NCBI RefSeq assembly: GCF_003467445.1
Contig: NZ_QSGS01000012.1
Location: 1-54,632 of the forward strand
DNA length: 54,632 bases
Source: Exiguobacterium sp. AM39-5BH
GTDB lineage: Bacteria; Bacillota; Bacilli; Exiguobacteriales; Exiguobacteriaceae
Reading direction: 5' to 3'
Shown here piece after piece: positions 1 to 6,911 of the stretch; the first letter of the stretch is position 1; each line of letters opens with the position of its first letter. The notes below the pieces were generated by a model that searched no databases, had not been told where the DNA came from, and saw nothing but the letters and a program-made list of their open reading frames with translations. The position numbers and the translations under genes are program-made.

Positions 1-26
1 AAAAATCACCCGCGTGGGTGATTTTT
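1..26 (-). terminator. Rho-independent terminator of the first gene
   Basis: An 11-bp perfect hairpin (1-11 with 16-26, loop GCGT) overlaps the stop codon of the leftward gene and ends in a run of T on the minus strand. The stem has A/T tails on both sides, so it could also stop transcription arriving from the left. Confidence 0.8.
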
Positions 27-442
27 TATTTAAGGTTGTTCTTGTTTTGTTTTTTCTTACGTAGCGCATAAATCGCACCGGCGAGTCCTCCGGCGACCGC
101 GAGTCCTGCCATAACCGGAACGAGCACTTTTTTCGTCGGGATCATTTCTTTTACCCGCTCATACGGAGTAGGTACCGATAGTTCAAGCTGAACCGCCGAC
201 TCCCCATGTCCGTGCGCACGTGCCTGCCGGGCCGCATCAGTAATGACGACACGTCCTGTCGTGTAACGGCGAACGCCATGCTCATCAATGTACGGGCGAC
301 GGACGCGTTTGACACCGCGAACTGTCTTTCCCCGGGCCGCATCCGGACGCAAGACGCGTTCGCTCGTCCACGCTCGGCCCCCTGTCGCACTGTAAGCCGG
401 GCGAATCTTCCGGCGATTTAACCATGTGTATGAATCATTCAT
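26..442 (-). CDS. Small basic tail-anchored membrane protein, unknown function
   Basis: A 138-residue protein I do not recognise. The start at 442 is chosen because GGAGGG lies 8 bases upstream; the longer reading to 532 has no ribosome site and a cysteine-rich, unlikely N-terminus. The first two thirds are very rich in Arg and Tyr and hydrophilic. Near residues 110-128 is one membrane segment (VLVPVMAGLAVAGGLAGAIY), followed by a Lys/Asn tail, giving a C-terminally anchored topology. It stands alone, with its own terminator, downstream of the RND exporter gene, which has a separate terminator. No enzymatic motif is visible. Confidence 0.7.
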   Translation of the reverse strand: MNDSYTWLNRRKIRPAYSATGGRAWTSERVLRPDAARGKTVRGVKRVRRPYIDEHGVRRYTTGRVVITDAARQARAHGHGESAVQLELSVPTPYERVKEMIPTKKVLVPVMAGLAVAGGLAGAIYALRKKKQNKNNLK

Positions 443-540
443 CGTTGATTCCCTCCAATATTGTGAAGTCCTTCTCTTATTATACCCATAGAGCATCTCA
501 CAAAAACATGCCTTCCATCGACATCTAGACAACTGACATG

Positions 541-567
541 AAAAAAGACCGGCACGATTGGCCGGTC
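541..567 (-). terminator. Terminator of the RND exporter gene
   Basis: GACCGGC (547-553) pairs with GCCGGTC (561-567), followed on the minus strand by six T. It lies 6 bases past the stop codon of the exporter gene. Confidence 0.85.
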
Positions 568-573
568 CTTGTC

Positions 574-3500
574 TTACTCTGTAAACGGTTTATCCCGGTG
601 GCGACGTTTCGCCAAAATCAAATAGTAGGCCGGAACGAGCACGAGCGTCAAGATGGTCGAGAACAAAATTCCTGACACGATACAGATGGCGAGCGGTTTG
701 AAAAGTGGGTCTTGTCCGAACGCAACCGGCAAAAGTGCCACGACGGCAGTCAATGCTGTCAATAGGATTGGACGAATCCGGGCACGTCCTGCCTCATAGA
801 CGGCAGTAGTGACCGCCATCCCGTCTCGAATTCCTTGTTCGATGAACTCGAACAAGACGACTGCGTTACGCACGACAATCCCTGCGAGTGAAACGATTCC
901 CATGGATGCCATGAAACTGAACGGCGTCTGCGTGATGAACAATCCGACGACCGCCCCAGCAATCGCCAAGTAAATCGTGAACAAGACGAGAAGCGGGAGT
1001 GATAAGGAATTGAACTGGAACGCGATAATCAAGAAAATCAAGAATAAGACGACAACGAACAAAGTAGCGAGTTCAAGGAAGAACTCATTTTGTGTGTCGC
1101 TTGCCCCCGATTGATCGAACGCAATCCCCTCATCCGTCAATGACGCTTCGGCATCAGAGAGAACGCGATCGACGTCTTCTTTAAACGCGTCTTCATCCAT
1201 GCCTTCGCTCGCGAAGATTTGAAGGGTGACGGTGCGTTCGCCGTTCTCACGCGGAATCTGTTGAATCTGTTCCGTCTTCGTCTCGGTGACGAACGTACTG
1301 AGCGGTGCGACCGGCGGACCCGCCTCTGTCTGCACAGGGACGAGAATCTCGTCTAATGCGAGTGCCTCGCGGTTCGCCTCGGCATCAACGACGATTTTTA
1401 CATCGCGCTGTTCGACCCCATCGTCGAACGTACCGATGGGGATTCCGTCCGTGACGAGACGAATTTGGTCACTGACCGTCTTCGCGGTCACTCCAGCAGC
1501 CGCCATCGCATCACGGTCGAGTTTGTATGTGAGTGTCTGGAACGGTTCTTTAATGTTATCGAGGACGAGTGCACCCTCGATTTCTTCAAGATTTGCTTTT
1601 ACGACATCTCGTGCCGCAACAAGCTGCTCAATTGTTTCACCGCGCATCGTGAACTCGACAGGAGCTGACGTCGGCGGACCTTGTTGTTGCGTATCCAAGA
1701 AAATCTCGGCGTCCGGGTTACTCTCCCGAATTTGCGTCGTATAGTCATCGATCAATTGAATCGCATCAATCGTCTCGTTGTCGACACGAACAACGATTTG
1801 ACCCGTATTTTCCCCAGTTTGATCAAGTCCTCCCGTGAATATGCTTGGGAGACCACTACCTGCAAAAATCGATGTCTCAGTGACACCATCGATACTTTGG
1901 AACTCTGCCTCAATCTCTCGAAGTCTTCGTTCCGTCTCTTCAAGGTCCGTCTGGACGGGGAACGTGACACTCGTGACGACTTCAGGTCGATTCGCAGCCG
2001 GGAAGAATTCAAATGGCGTCAAAACAATCAAACCGTATAAGGCTGTCGTTACGACGAAACCGACAAGACCGAACGTCCATGGACGTTTTGCGACAACCGG
2101 TAATAGCTTGTCCGCATAGAAGTTACTAAGACGATTTAGCGGACCACCTAACCATCCTGGCTCTCGTTTTGACACTTTCACTTGTTTGCGATTCAGCCAA
2201 TACTGAGCTATCGGGACGAGCGTCAAACTAATAATCATCGAGGCGAGTACCGACAAGGCGAGTACAGTCGGTAAAGCACGGATAAAGTTCCCGTTCGCAC
2301 CCGAGAGAAGAGTCAATGGCAAGAATGCGAAAACGACCGCAAGCGTCGAGGTGACGATTGAGCCCCATACTTCTTTCGTCCCGCGGACGGCGCCGCCCAT
2401 CGCCGTGTCTCCTTTTCGGTAGCGACGGAGAATGTTGTCGTTGACGACGATTGCGTCGTCGACGAGAATTCCGAGCGCAATAATTGCTCCGATAATCGAG
2501 ATTTGGTTCAAGTCGACTCCGGTGAATCGAAGTGGAATCAATGCTAGCAAGAAAGACAACGGAATGGCCAAACTGACAATGAGTGACCCTGAGAAGGTCA
2601 ACCCGATGGTCGTGACGACGATGACCGCGATCATGGCCACGATGAATTCCTTCGTCAAGGCCGAGAAGATATCATCGACCGCTTTTGCCTGCTCATAATA
2701 AGAGACGAGTTCAACGCCAGATACGTCTCCAACTTCAGCGGCGACGACTTCATCAACGCGCTCTTGAAGCGTCGGGATGTCTTGACCCGACTCGATCGTG
2801 ACCGTCAAGGAAATGGCCGGTTGGCCATCAAGTGAGACGAGATCAGTGACCGCTTTTGGCGTCTCTTCGACCGTACCGACGTCTTCGAGCAAGACGGGCG
2901 TCCCGTTCACTGAACCAACGACGACTTGGCCCATGTCATTGACGTTCGTCAAACTGTCAATCGCTAACTGATAGATGCCTTCTTCGGTCGACTGACGACC
3001 GAGCGGCGTCGTACGATATTCTTCATTAATAGCCGTCAAGACGTCCGGGAAAGCGAGTTGACGTTCCCCAAGCTCGGCCGAATCGAGTGAGACAACAAAT
3101 TCGGTTTCTGGTAAACCTTTAATCGTCACTCCAGTCACACCATCAGTCCGTAGCAACCGTTCCTCCAACCGTTCGACGTCTTCTCGAACCGTCTGAAGCG
3201 TTTCTCGGTCCGTTGAAGTTAACAAGTACGAGGCGACCGGCAATTGACCGATGGAATCATTCACAGTCGGGGCGAGCGCATTATCAGGCAAGCGAGGCGC
3301 AGCGTCTGAAATGGCTTGGCGTACATTCGACTGAAGCTCGCTCTTGTCGAAACCGTCTTCATATTCGACTGTGATATTTGAGAACTCGGACGCAGATAAT
3401 GAGGACACTTTCTCGATTCCATCGAGTCCTCTCAATTCGGTTTCGAGAATATTTGTCACGTTCCGTTCGACCGTCTCTGCGGTCGCACCCGGATATGGTG

Positions 3501-3642
3501 TTTGAATCAAGATGATATTGACACTCGTCTCTGGAATTTCACGCTTCGGAAGCTGGAAAAACGTGAGTACCCCGACAACGACTGCAACGAGTAAAAACAC
3601 AATCACCAGTTTTCCTCGTTCAATCATTTTTTGAAAAACCAT
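574..3642 (-). CDS. swrC: RND-family efflux permease, SwrC/AcrB type
   Basis: A 1022-residue resistance-nodulation-division permease that exports small amphipathic molecules across the membrane using the proton gradient. The chain shows the family plan: one N-terminal membrane helix (about 12-30), a large outer loop, a six-helix bundle (about 330-470), a second outer loop and a second bundle (about 840-1010). The paired acidic residues of the proton relay are in GILVDDAIVV (Asp395, Asp396). In B. subtilis the homologue SwrC/YerP is needed for surfactin tolerance and swarming; it works without an outer-membrane partner. AAGGAGGGGG lies 8 bases before the start. No adaptor (MFP) gene is adjacent. 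It is close to the 1065-residue SwrC, but the substrate here is inference. Confidence 0.85.
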   Translation of the reverse strand: MVFQKMIERGKLVIVFLLVAVVVGVLTFFQLPKREIPETSVNIILIQTPYPGATAETVERNVTNILETELRGLDGIEKVSSLSASEFSNITVEYEDGFDKSELQSNVRQAISDAAPRLPDNALAPTVNDSIGQLPVASYLLTSTDRETLQTVREDVERLEERLLRTDGVTGVTIKGLPETEFVVSLDSAELGERQLAFPDVLTAINEEYRTTPLGRQSTEEGIYQLAIDSLTNVNDMGQVVVGSVNGTPVLLEDVGTVEETPKAVTDLVSLDGQPAISLTVTIESGQDIPTLQERVDEVVAAEVGDVSGVELVSYYEQAKAVDDIFSALTKEFIVAMIAVIVVTTIGLTFSGSLIVSLAIPLSFLLALIPLRFTGVDLNQISIIGAIIALGILVDDAIVVNDNILRRYRKGDTAMGGAVRGTKEVWGSIVTSTLAVVFAFLPLTLLSGANGNFIRALPTVLALSVLASMIISLTLVPIAQYWLNRKQVKVSKREPGWLGGPLNRLSNFYADKLLPVVAKRPWTFGLVGFVVTTALYGLIVLTPFEFFPAANRPEVVTSVTFPVQTDLEETERRLREIEAEFQSIDGVTETSIFAGSGLPSIFTGGLDQTGENTGQIVVRVDNETIDAIQLIDDYTTQIRESNPDAEIFLDTQQQGPPTSAPVEFTMRGETIEQLVAARDVVKANLEEIEGALVLDNIKEPFQTLTYKLDRDAMAAAGVTAKTVSDQIRLVTDGIPIGTFDDGVEQRDVKIVVDAEANREALALDEILVPVQTEAGPPVAPLSTFVTETKTEQIQQIPRENGERTVTLQIFASEGMDEDAFKEDVDRVLSDAEASLTDEGIAFDQSGASDTQNEFFLELATLFVVVLFLIFLIIAFQFNSLSLPLLVLFTIYLAIAGAVVGLFITQTPFSFMASMGIVSLAGIVVRNAVVLFEFIEQGIRDGMAVTTAVYEAGRARIRPILLTALTAVVALLPVAFGQDPLFKPLAICIVSGILFSTILTLVLVPAYYLILAKRRHRDKPFTE

Positions 3643-3664
3643 GTTGCCCCCTCCTTTTCACGTA

Positions 3665-3680
3665 ATGTGCATATACACAT
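3665..3680. promoter_or_regulatory. Inverted repeat between swrC promoter and start
   Basis: ATGTGCATATACACAT is an imperfect palindrome (ATGTG arms with CACAT) lying about 20 bases downstream of the swrC -10 box and 22 bases before the start codon, a natural position for a repressor operator. The protein that binds it is not known and no regulator gene is adjacent. Confidence 0.4.
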
Positions 3681-3697
3681 ATAAACTATTCTTCTTT

Positions 3698-3726
3698 ATC
3701 ATAGAGGGGTTTATTATCGATTTCAA
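3698..3726 (-). promoter_or_regulatory. SigA-type promoter of the RND exporter
   Basis: On the minus strand TTGAAA (3721-3726), a 17-base spacer and TATGAT (3698-3703) give a near-consensus housekeeping promoter, 56 bases upstream of the start codon. Confidence 0.65.
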
Positions 3727-3750
3727 TCTTTAAACTATAATGAATGTGCT

Positions 3751-4200
3751 TTAGTGAAAACGTTTTTGAAACGAGTAGGATAATTCAATCGAACGCTGTT
3801 TCTGACGGCATACAGTATGATTTGATACGGGGACCTCGACCGTCTCACCGGAATGGAATAGAATCCGGCTCCCTTTGCCACTTTTTTCAGCATCATATAC
3901 ATGAGAGAAGTTGATCCAGGCACAGTCTGGACTTTCTTTAGCGATGGTCGGGAAAAAGACGGCGTTTGCATACCAATCCATGATGACAGGCGTCTTCCGG
4001 TGCGGGCCAAGGACGTTCCGGGCCGCTTCAATCCTTCCTTGAATACTTGAACCGTAATACAGACAGGCGGATTCGAGTAAGTGAAGGGGCGATCCTTTCA
4101 AACGTTGGACACCGTCGGATTGATAGACGAGCGTCTCTGCCTCACCATACTCATTAAACACTGGAATCAAAGCTCTTGTTTCATTCGTCAACTGAGTCAT
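3751..4200 (-). CDS. comK: Competence transcription factor ComK, short form
   Basis: A 149-residue ComK homologue, the master activator of DNA-uptake genes. Recognisable blocks in order are the ACLYYGSSIQGR region (about 45-57), RKTPVIMDW, the FFPT motif (about 82-85), CAWINFSHV and the ETVEVPVSNHT stretch, all matching the ComK core. The start at 4200 is used because ATGATGGAGG just upstream is the ribosome site, not coding. It ends about 40 residues earlier than B. subtilis ComK (192): the C-terminal part, which there holds the FMLYPK motif recognised by MecA and is needed for activation, is absent, and none of the downstream frames restores it. So stability control may differ. No comS or mecA is nearby. 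Confidence 0.85.
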   Translation of the reverse strand: MTQLTNETRALIPVFNEYGEAETLVYQSDGVQRLKGSPLHLLESACLYYGSSIQGRIEAARNVLGPHRKTPVIMDWYANAVFFPTIAKESPDCAWINFSHVYDAEKSGKGSRILFHSGETVEVPVSNHTVCRQKQRSIELSYSFQKRFH

Positions 4201-4293
4201 GTGTTTTGCCTCCATCATGGATATATTGGCTTACCACTTATTCATACCAAGGCTTAATCATTTGCACAAATCGCTTCTTGTTATTTCCTACTA

Positions 4294-4322
4294 AAAAATC
4301 AGCCGGATTTCGGCTGATTTTT
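4294..4322 (-). terminator. Terminator of the CssRS-like operon
   Basis: A 12-bp perfect stem (4294-4305 with 4311-4322, loop GATTT) with A and T tracts at its two ends overlaps the stop codon of the histidine kinase gene. It works for leftward transcription and separates this operon from comK. Confidence 0.85.
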
Positions 4323-5700
4323 AATTTCGAAACTCTAATTTTTGTTTCGGATTCCCGTTAGACAGTGGAAAGTGAAAATGAACAGAAACTCCATCATTTA
4401 TATTTCCCAACGCCACCGTCCCTCCATGTAACGTCACGATGCGCTGAACGATGAATAGTCCGAGTCCGAATTTCCCTTGCTTGCCTCGCGAGAATTGATG
4501 GAACAAATCGAGATCCTCATCGACAGGGGGACCATCATTTTCAATGAAGATATCGATGCCCGTCTCGGATCGCGACAGTTCAATCCTAATGTTAGACTCG
4601 GCATAACGCAGAGCGTTATCGAGCACATTCTCGAAAGCTACACGGATTTGCTCTCCATCGCCAAGCATTTCGCCGGCATGACCCTCGACCGTCCAGTGCA
4701 CGTTACCCCGCAACTTGAAGCGACTGACGAGTAGCTCTATTAGTTTATCGAGATTGATCGGCTCAAGCCGCATCTCTTGGCCTTTAAAATATTCCAGTTT
4801 TGTGACGTACAACAAGTCGACGACTTTCTTCTCGAGCCGTGAGGCCTCTTCGTCAATGACTTCGGCCGACCCTTTCAAATCTCCCGTTGGATAGATGCTG
4901 TCCCCGATGGACTGGGCGTACCCTCGGATGACCATAATCGGTGTCTTCAAGTCATGGGAGATGTTTTGGAGCAGCGCCTGTTGGGCCACATCTTGCTCTT
5001 GCAACTCTTGCCGCATCGCGTCAATCGATCGGGCCAATTGCCCGAGCTCGTCTTGACGGGCGAGCGGAAGCACCGTCTCCCATTGGCGGTTCGAAATCTT
5101 TTCGACCGCCCGTTCCATTTCGACAATCGGCTTTGTCAGTTCACGCGACATCCATAAAGCCGGAATCAACGACAGTAGACTGATGATACCGATCAAAATC
5201 GAGATGCGCCAGTAGAGTGTCGAGACAAGTTCACGACGATAGGCATCCCAGACGTAAGAAGCTTGATAAATGAGCTCCCCGTCATATTCATTTTGACGAA
5301 TGATATAGTAGACATCCTCACCGTCGATTGTCGTTTGATATTTTACAATCTCGCTCGTCTGTTGGAGTGCCTCCTGATACATTCGATTCGTCAACTCTAG
5401 AGGGGCCGACCCATAAATGATTCGTCCGTTCGGCAGGAAGATGAGTTGGTTGACCGAGCGAGACTCTTGTTGCCGCCGATCATACTCGATCGGGTTTTGT
5501 GGGATGTTTTCCAACTCGTTCGTATTTCCCAGATAATAGTCAACGTCCTGCAACGTCTCATACACTTGTTCATCAATGAATTGCGTAATTGATGAACGGA
5601 CGGTCAATAAAATCATCAAGGCGAGCGTCACGATGATCAGGAGAATTAACACCCAGATTTTCCACATGAGACGCTTCGGCTGAAGGTGATTGAGTTTCAT
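4321..5700 (-). CDS. cssS: Sensor histidine kinase, CssS-like
   Basis: A 459-residue membrane kinase. Two membrane helices (about 14-34 and 165-184) flank an extracytoplasmic sensor of about 130 residues; then HAMP (about 184-237), the dimerisation/phosphoacceptor helix NISHDLKTPIMVIRGYAQS with phosphohistidine His249, and a C-terminal ATPase domain with GKFGLGLFIVQRI. The phosphoacceptor region and the partner regulator look most like CssS/CssR of B. subtilis, which sense misfolded secreted protein and heat and switch on HtrA-type surface proteases. It overlaps the regulator gene by four bases (ATGA), so translation is coupled. No htrA gene is in the window. Assignment to CssS rather than another OmpR-class kinase is by resemblance. 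Confidence 0.75.
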   Translation of the reverse strand: MKLNHLQPKRLMWKIWVLILLIIVTLALMILLTVRSSITQFIDEQVYETLQDVDYYLGNTNELENIPQNPIEYDRRQQESRSVNQLIFLPNGRIIYGSAPLELTNRMYQEALQQTSEIVKYQTTIDGEDVYYIIRQNEYDGELIYQASYVWDAYRRELVSTLYWRISILIGIISLLSLIPALWMSRELTKPIVEMERAVEKISNRQWETVLPLARQDELGQLARSIDAMRQELQEQDVAQQALLQNISHDLKTPIMVIRGYAQSIGDSIYPTGDLKGSAEVIDEEASRLEKKVVDLLYVTKLEYFKGQEMRLEPINLDKLIELLVSRFKLRGNVHWTVEGHAGEMLGDGEQIRVAFENVLDNALRYAESNIRIELSRSETGIDIFIENDGPPVDEDLDLFHQFSRGKQGKFGLGLFIVQRIVTLHGGTVALGNINDGVSVHFHFPLSNGNPKQKLEFRN

Positions 5701-6359
5701 GGCTTAACGAGTCGATAACCGACGCCATAAAGCGTCTCGAGCTCCAAGCGATGCAATTTCTTCCGCAGGCGCCGCACTAAATCATCGACGACGCGATCCG
5801 AGCCGAAATAGTCATGACCCCAGACGCCTTCAAGAATTTGTTCACGCGACAACGCCGAACCTGGGTGTTCGAGGAACAAAAGCAACAAGTCGAACTCTTT
5901 CGACGTCAAATCGATTTCATCCTGTTCGTGACGGATGAGACGTTTCTCTGGATAAATCGTATATTCCCCATACTCGATATGTTCGTTCGATTTTGAGCCG
6001 TACACCCGGTCAATCAACTTTTTCACCCGGATGACAAGTTCACGCGGCAAAAACGGTTTGGCAACGTAATCGTCAGACCCCATTTCGAGACCGATGATTT
6101 TATCGATATCTTCGTCACGTGCCGAAATAAAGATGGTCGGCGTGAAGGCGTTGGTCGCTTTGATTTGTTTCAACAGTTGGAATCCATCTAAGTCGGGGAG
6201 CATGATATCGAGCACCCATAGGTCCGGCTCGTCTTTAATGGCGGCTTGGGCAGAAACCCCATCAGTGAATGACCGTACAATATACCCCTCTTGCTCCAAA
6301 TACGTGACAAGCATCTTATTCAAATTGACTTCATCATCGACTAAATAGATTGTGTACAT
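5697..6359 (-). CDS. cssR: OmpR-family response regulator, CssR-like
   Basis: A 220-residue regulator: receiver domain with acidic pair Asp8/Asp9, phosphoacceptor Asp51 in VLDIMLPD, Ser79 and Lys101, then a winged-helix DNA-binding domain from about residue 125. Stretches such as LTSKEFDLLLLF and WGHDYFGSDRVVDDLVRRLR closely follow CssR, the secretion-stress regulator. The start at 6359 is chosen because GAGGTG lies 6 bases upstream; the GTG at 6368 is part of that ribosome site. It is the first gene of the pair, with a good promoter just upstream and a long inverted repeat directly behind that promoter. Confidence 0.8.
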   Translation of the reverse strand: MYTIYLVDDEVNLNKMLVTYLEQEGYIVRSFTDGVSAQAAIKDEPDLWVLDIMLPDLDGFQLLKQIKATNAFTPTIFISARDEDIDKIIGLEMGSDDYVAKPFLPRELVIRVKKLIDRVYGSKSNEHIEYGEYTIYPEKRLIRHEQDEIDLTSKEFDLLLLFLEHPGSALSREQILEGVWGHDYFGSDRVVDDLVRRLRKKLHRLELETLYGVGYRLVKP

Positions 6360-6382
6360 TCTAGTCACCTCTGCAACGTTTT

Positions 6383-6411
6383 TTCATATCATATCAAACA
6401 ATTATGGACAA
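6383..6411 (-). promoter_or_regulatory. Promoter of the CssRS-like operon
   Basis: TTGTCC (6406-6411), a 17-base spacer and TATGAA (6383-6388) read toward the regulator gene, 24 bases from its start codon. Confidence 0.55.
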
Positions 6412-6425
6412 ATGATGGGAATCGA

Positions 6426-6473
6426 GTCGATTCAGTGACGTTAAATGTGCTTGTCACCCGTCACTGAATCGAC
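6426..6473. repeat. Perfect 15-bp inverted repeat with 18-base loop
   Basis: GTCGATTCAGTGACG (6426-6440) is exactly repeated in inverse at 6459-6473. The loop itself contains a small GTG/CAC pair. It lies between the terminator of the 30-residue peptide gene and the -35 box of the cssR-like promoter (ends 6411). It lacks a downstream T run toward the left, so it is not an ordinary terminator in that direction. Confidence 0.8.
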
Positions 6474-6496
6474 AAAAAAAGAAGGGTCTCCCCTTC
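6474..6496 (-). terminator. Terminator of the 30-residue peptide gene
   Basis: GAAGGG/CCCTTC with a four-base loop, followed on the minus strand by seven T, starts one base after the stop codon of the small gene. Confidence 0.85.
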
Positions 6497-6497
6497 C

Positions 6498-6590
6498 TTA
6501 CCGTGTCGGCCGTGTGCGCATCTGTTGCGCCAGGAATACTGTGCCTCCACTGAGTAAGGCCAGTACGCCGCTAATCATCATGAGTTCCAT
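6498..6590 (-). CDS. 30-residue single-span membrane peptide behind a Fur-type box
   Basis: An open frame of 30 codons beginning MELMMISGVLALLSGG and ending RTRPTR. It has a strong ribosome site (GGAAGGTGGGG, about 5 bases before ATG), its own promoter and its own terminator, so it is very likely a real gene although too short for routine calling. Residues about 4-21 form one hydrophobic helix; the tail is short and basic. A close match to the Fur box overlaps the region just after its -10 element, which suggests iron-repressed expression. I do not recognise the family. It lies between the copper operon and the CssRS-like operon, all leftward, but separated by terminators. Confidence 0.7.
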   Translation of the reverse strand: MELMMISGVLALLSGGTVFLAQQMRTRPTR

Positions 6591-6610
6591 CTTGCCCCAC
6601 CTTCCCCGTT

Positions 6611-6629
6611 GATATCGATTCTCATTATC
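6611..6629. promoter_or_regulatory. Fur-type box
   Basis: On the minus strand the 19 bases read GATAATGAGAATCGATATC, matching the classical GATAATGATAATCATTATC at 16 of 19 positions by eye. It sits just downstream of the -10 box of the small peptide gene and 21 bases before its start, a repressing position. PerR and Zur boxes are related, so the exact metal is uncertain. Confidence 0.6.
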
Positions 6630-6633
6630 ACCT

Positions 6634-6662
6634 ATAATATAGCACGTTTCGATTCGGTTGAA
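6634..6662 (-). promoter_or_regulatory. Promoter of the 30-residue peptide gene
   Basis: TTCAAC (6657-6662), a 17-base spacer and TATTAT (6634-6639) on the minus strand; an alternative -10 TATATT overlaps. The Fur-type box begins 4 bases downstream. Confidence 0.5.
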
Positions 6663-6667
6663 CATCA

Positions 6668-6699
6668 CAAAAAAACTCCCGCCGTGACAGGCGAGAGTT
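6668..6699 (-). terminator. Terminator of the copper operon
   Basis: AACTCTCGCC pairs with GGCGGGAGTT across a six-base loop, followed on the minus strand by a run of T. It lies just past the stop codon of copZ. Confidence 0.85.
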
Positions 6700-6704
6700 A
6701 CATG

Positions 6705-6911
6705 TTATGCGTTGACGTCGTAGCCTTGTTCTTCGATGGCTTCGACCATTTTTTGTATAGAGATTTTGTCAGTATGGATGACGTCGACCCGATGGTCCTG
6801 CAATGAGACGATGGCCGATTCGACCCCTTCTAATTCCGTCAGCGCGCCCTCGACCGCCGCTTTGCAATGGTTACATGTCATTCCTTCTACTTTTAATGTC
6901 GTTTCATTCAT
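6705..6911 (-). CDS. copZ: Copper chaperone CopZ
   Basis: A 68-residue heavy-metal-associated domain with the metal-binding motif GMTCNHC near residues 10-16. It carries Cu(I) in the cytosol and hands it to the CopA ATPase. The start at 6911 has AAGGAGG upstream inside the copA 3' end and overlaps the copA stop codon (ATGA), so the two are translationally coupled. It is the last gene of csoR-copA-copZ; in B. subtilis copZ precedes copA, so the order is reversed here. Confidence 0.95.
   Translation of the reverse strand: MNETTLKVEGMTCNHCKAAVEGALTELEGVESAIVSLQDHRVDVIHTDKISIQKMVEAIEEQGYDVNA

Noticed and set aside
3735..4031. Leftward open frame of 98 codons overlapping comK
   Set aside because: It lies in another frame of the well-supported comK gene, has no ribosome site and no family pattern.
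6474..6496. Treating the 15-bp inverted repeat and the adjacent hairpin as one terminator
   Set aside because: The hairpin at 6481-6496 with seven T is complete by itself; the repeat at 6426-6473 is a separate element nearer the next promoter.
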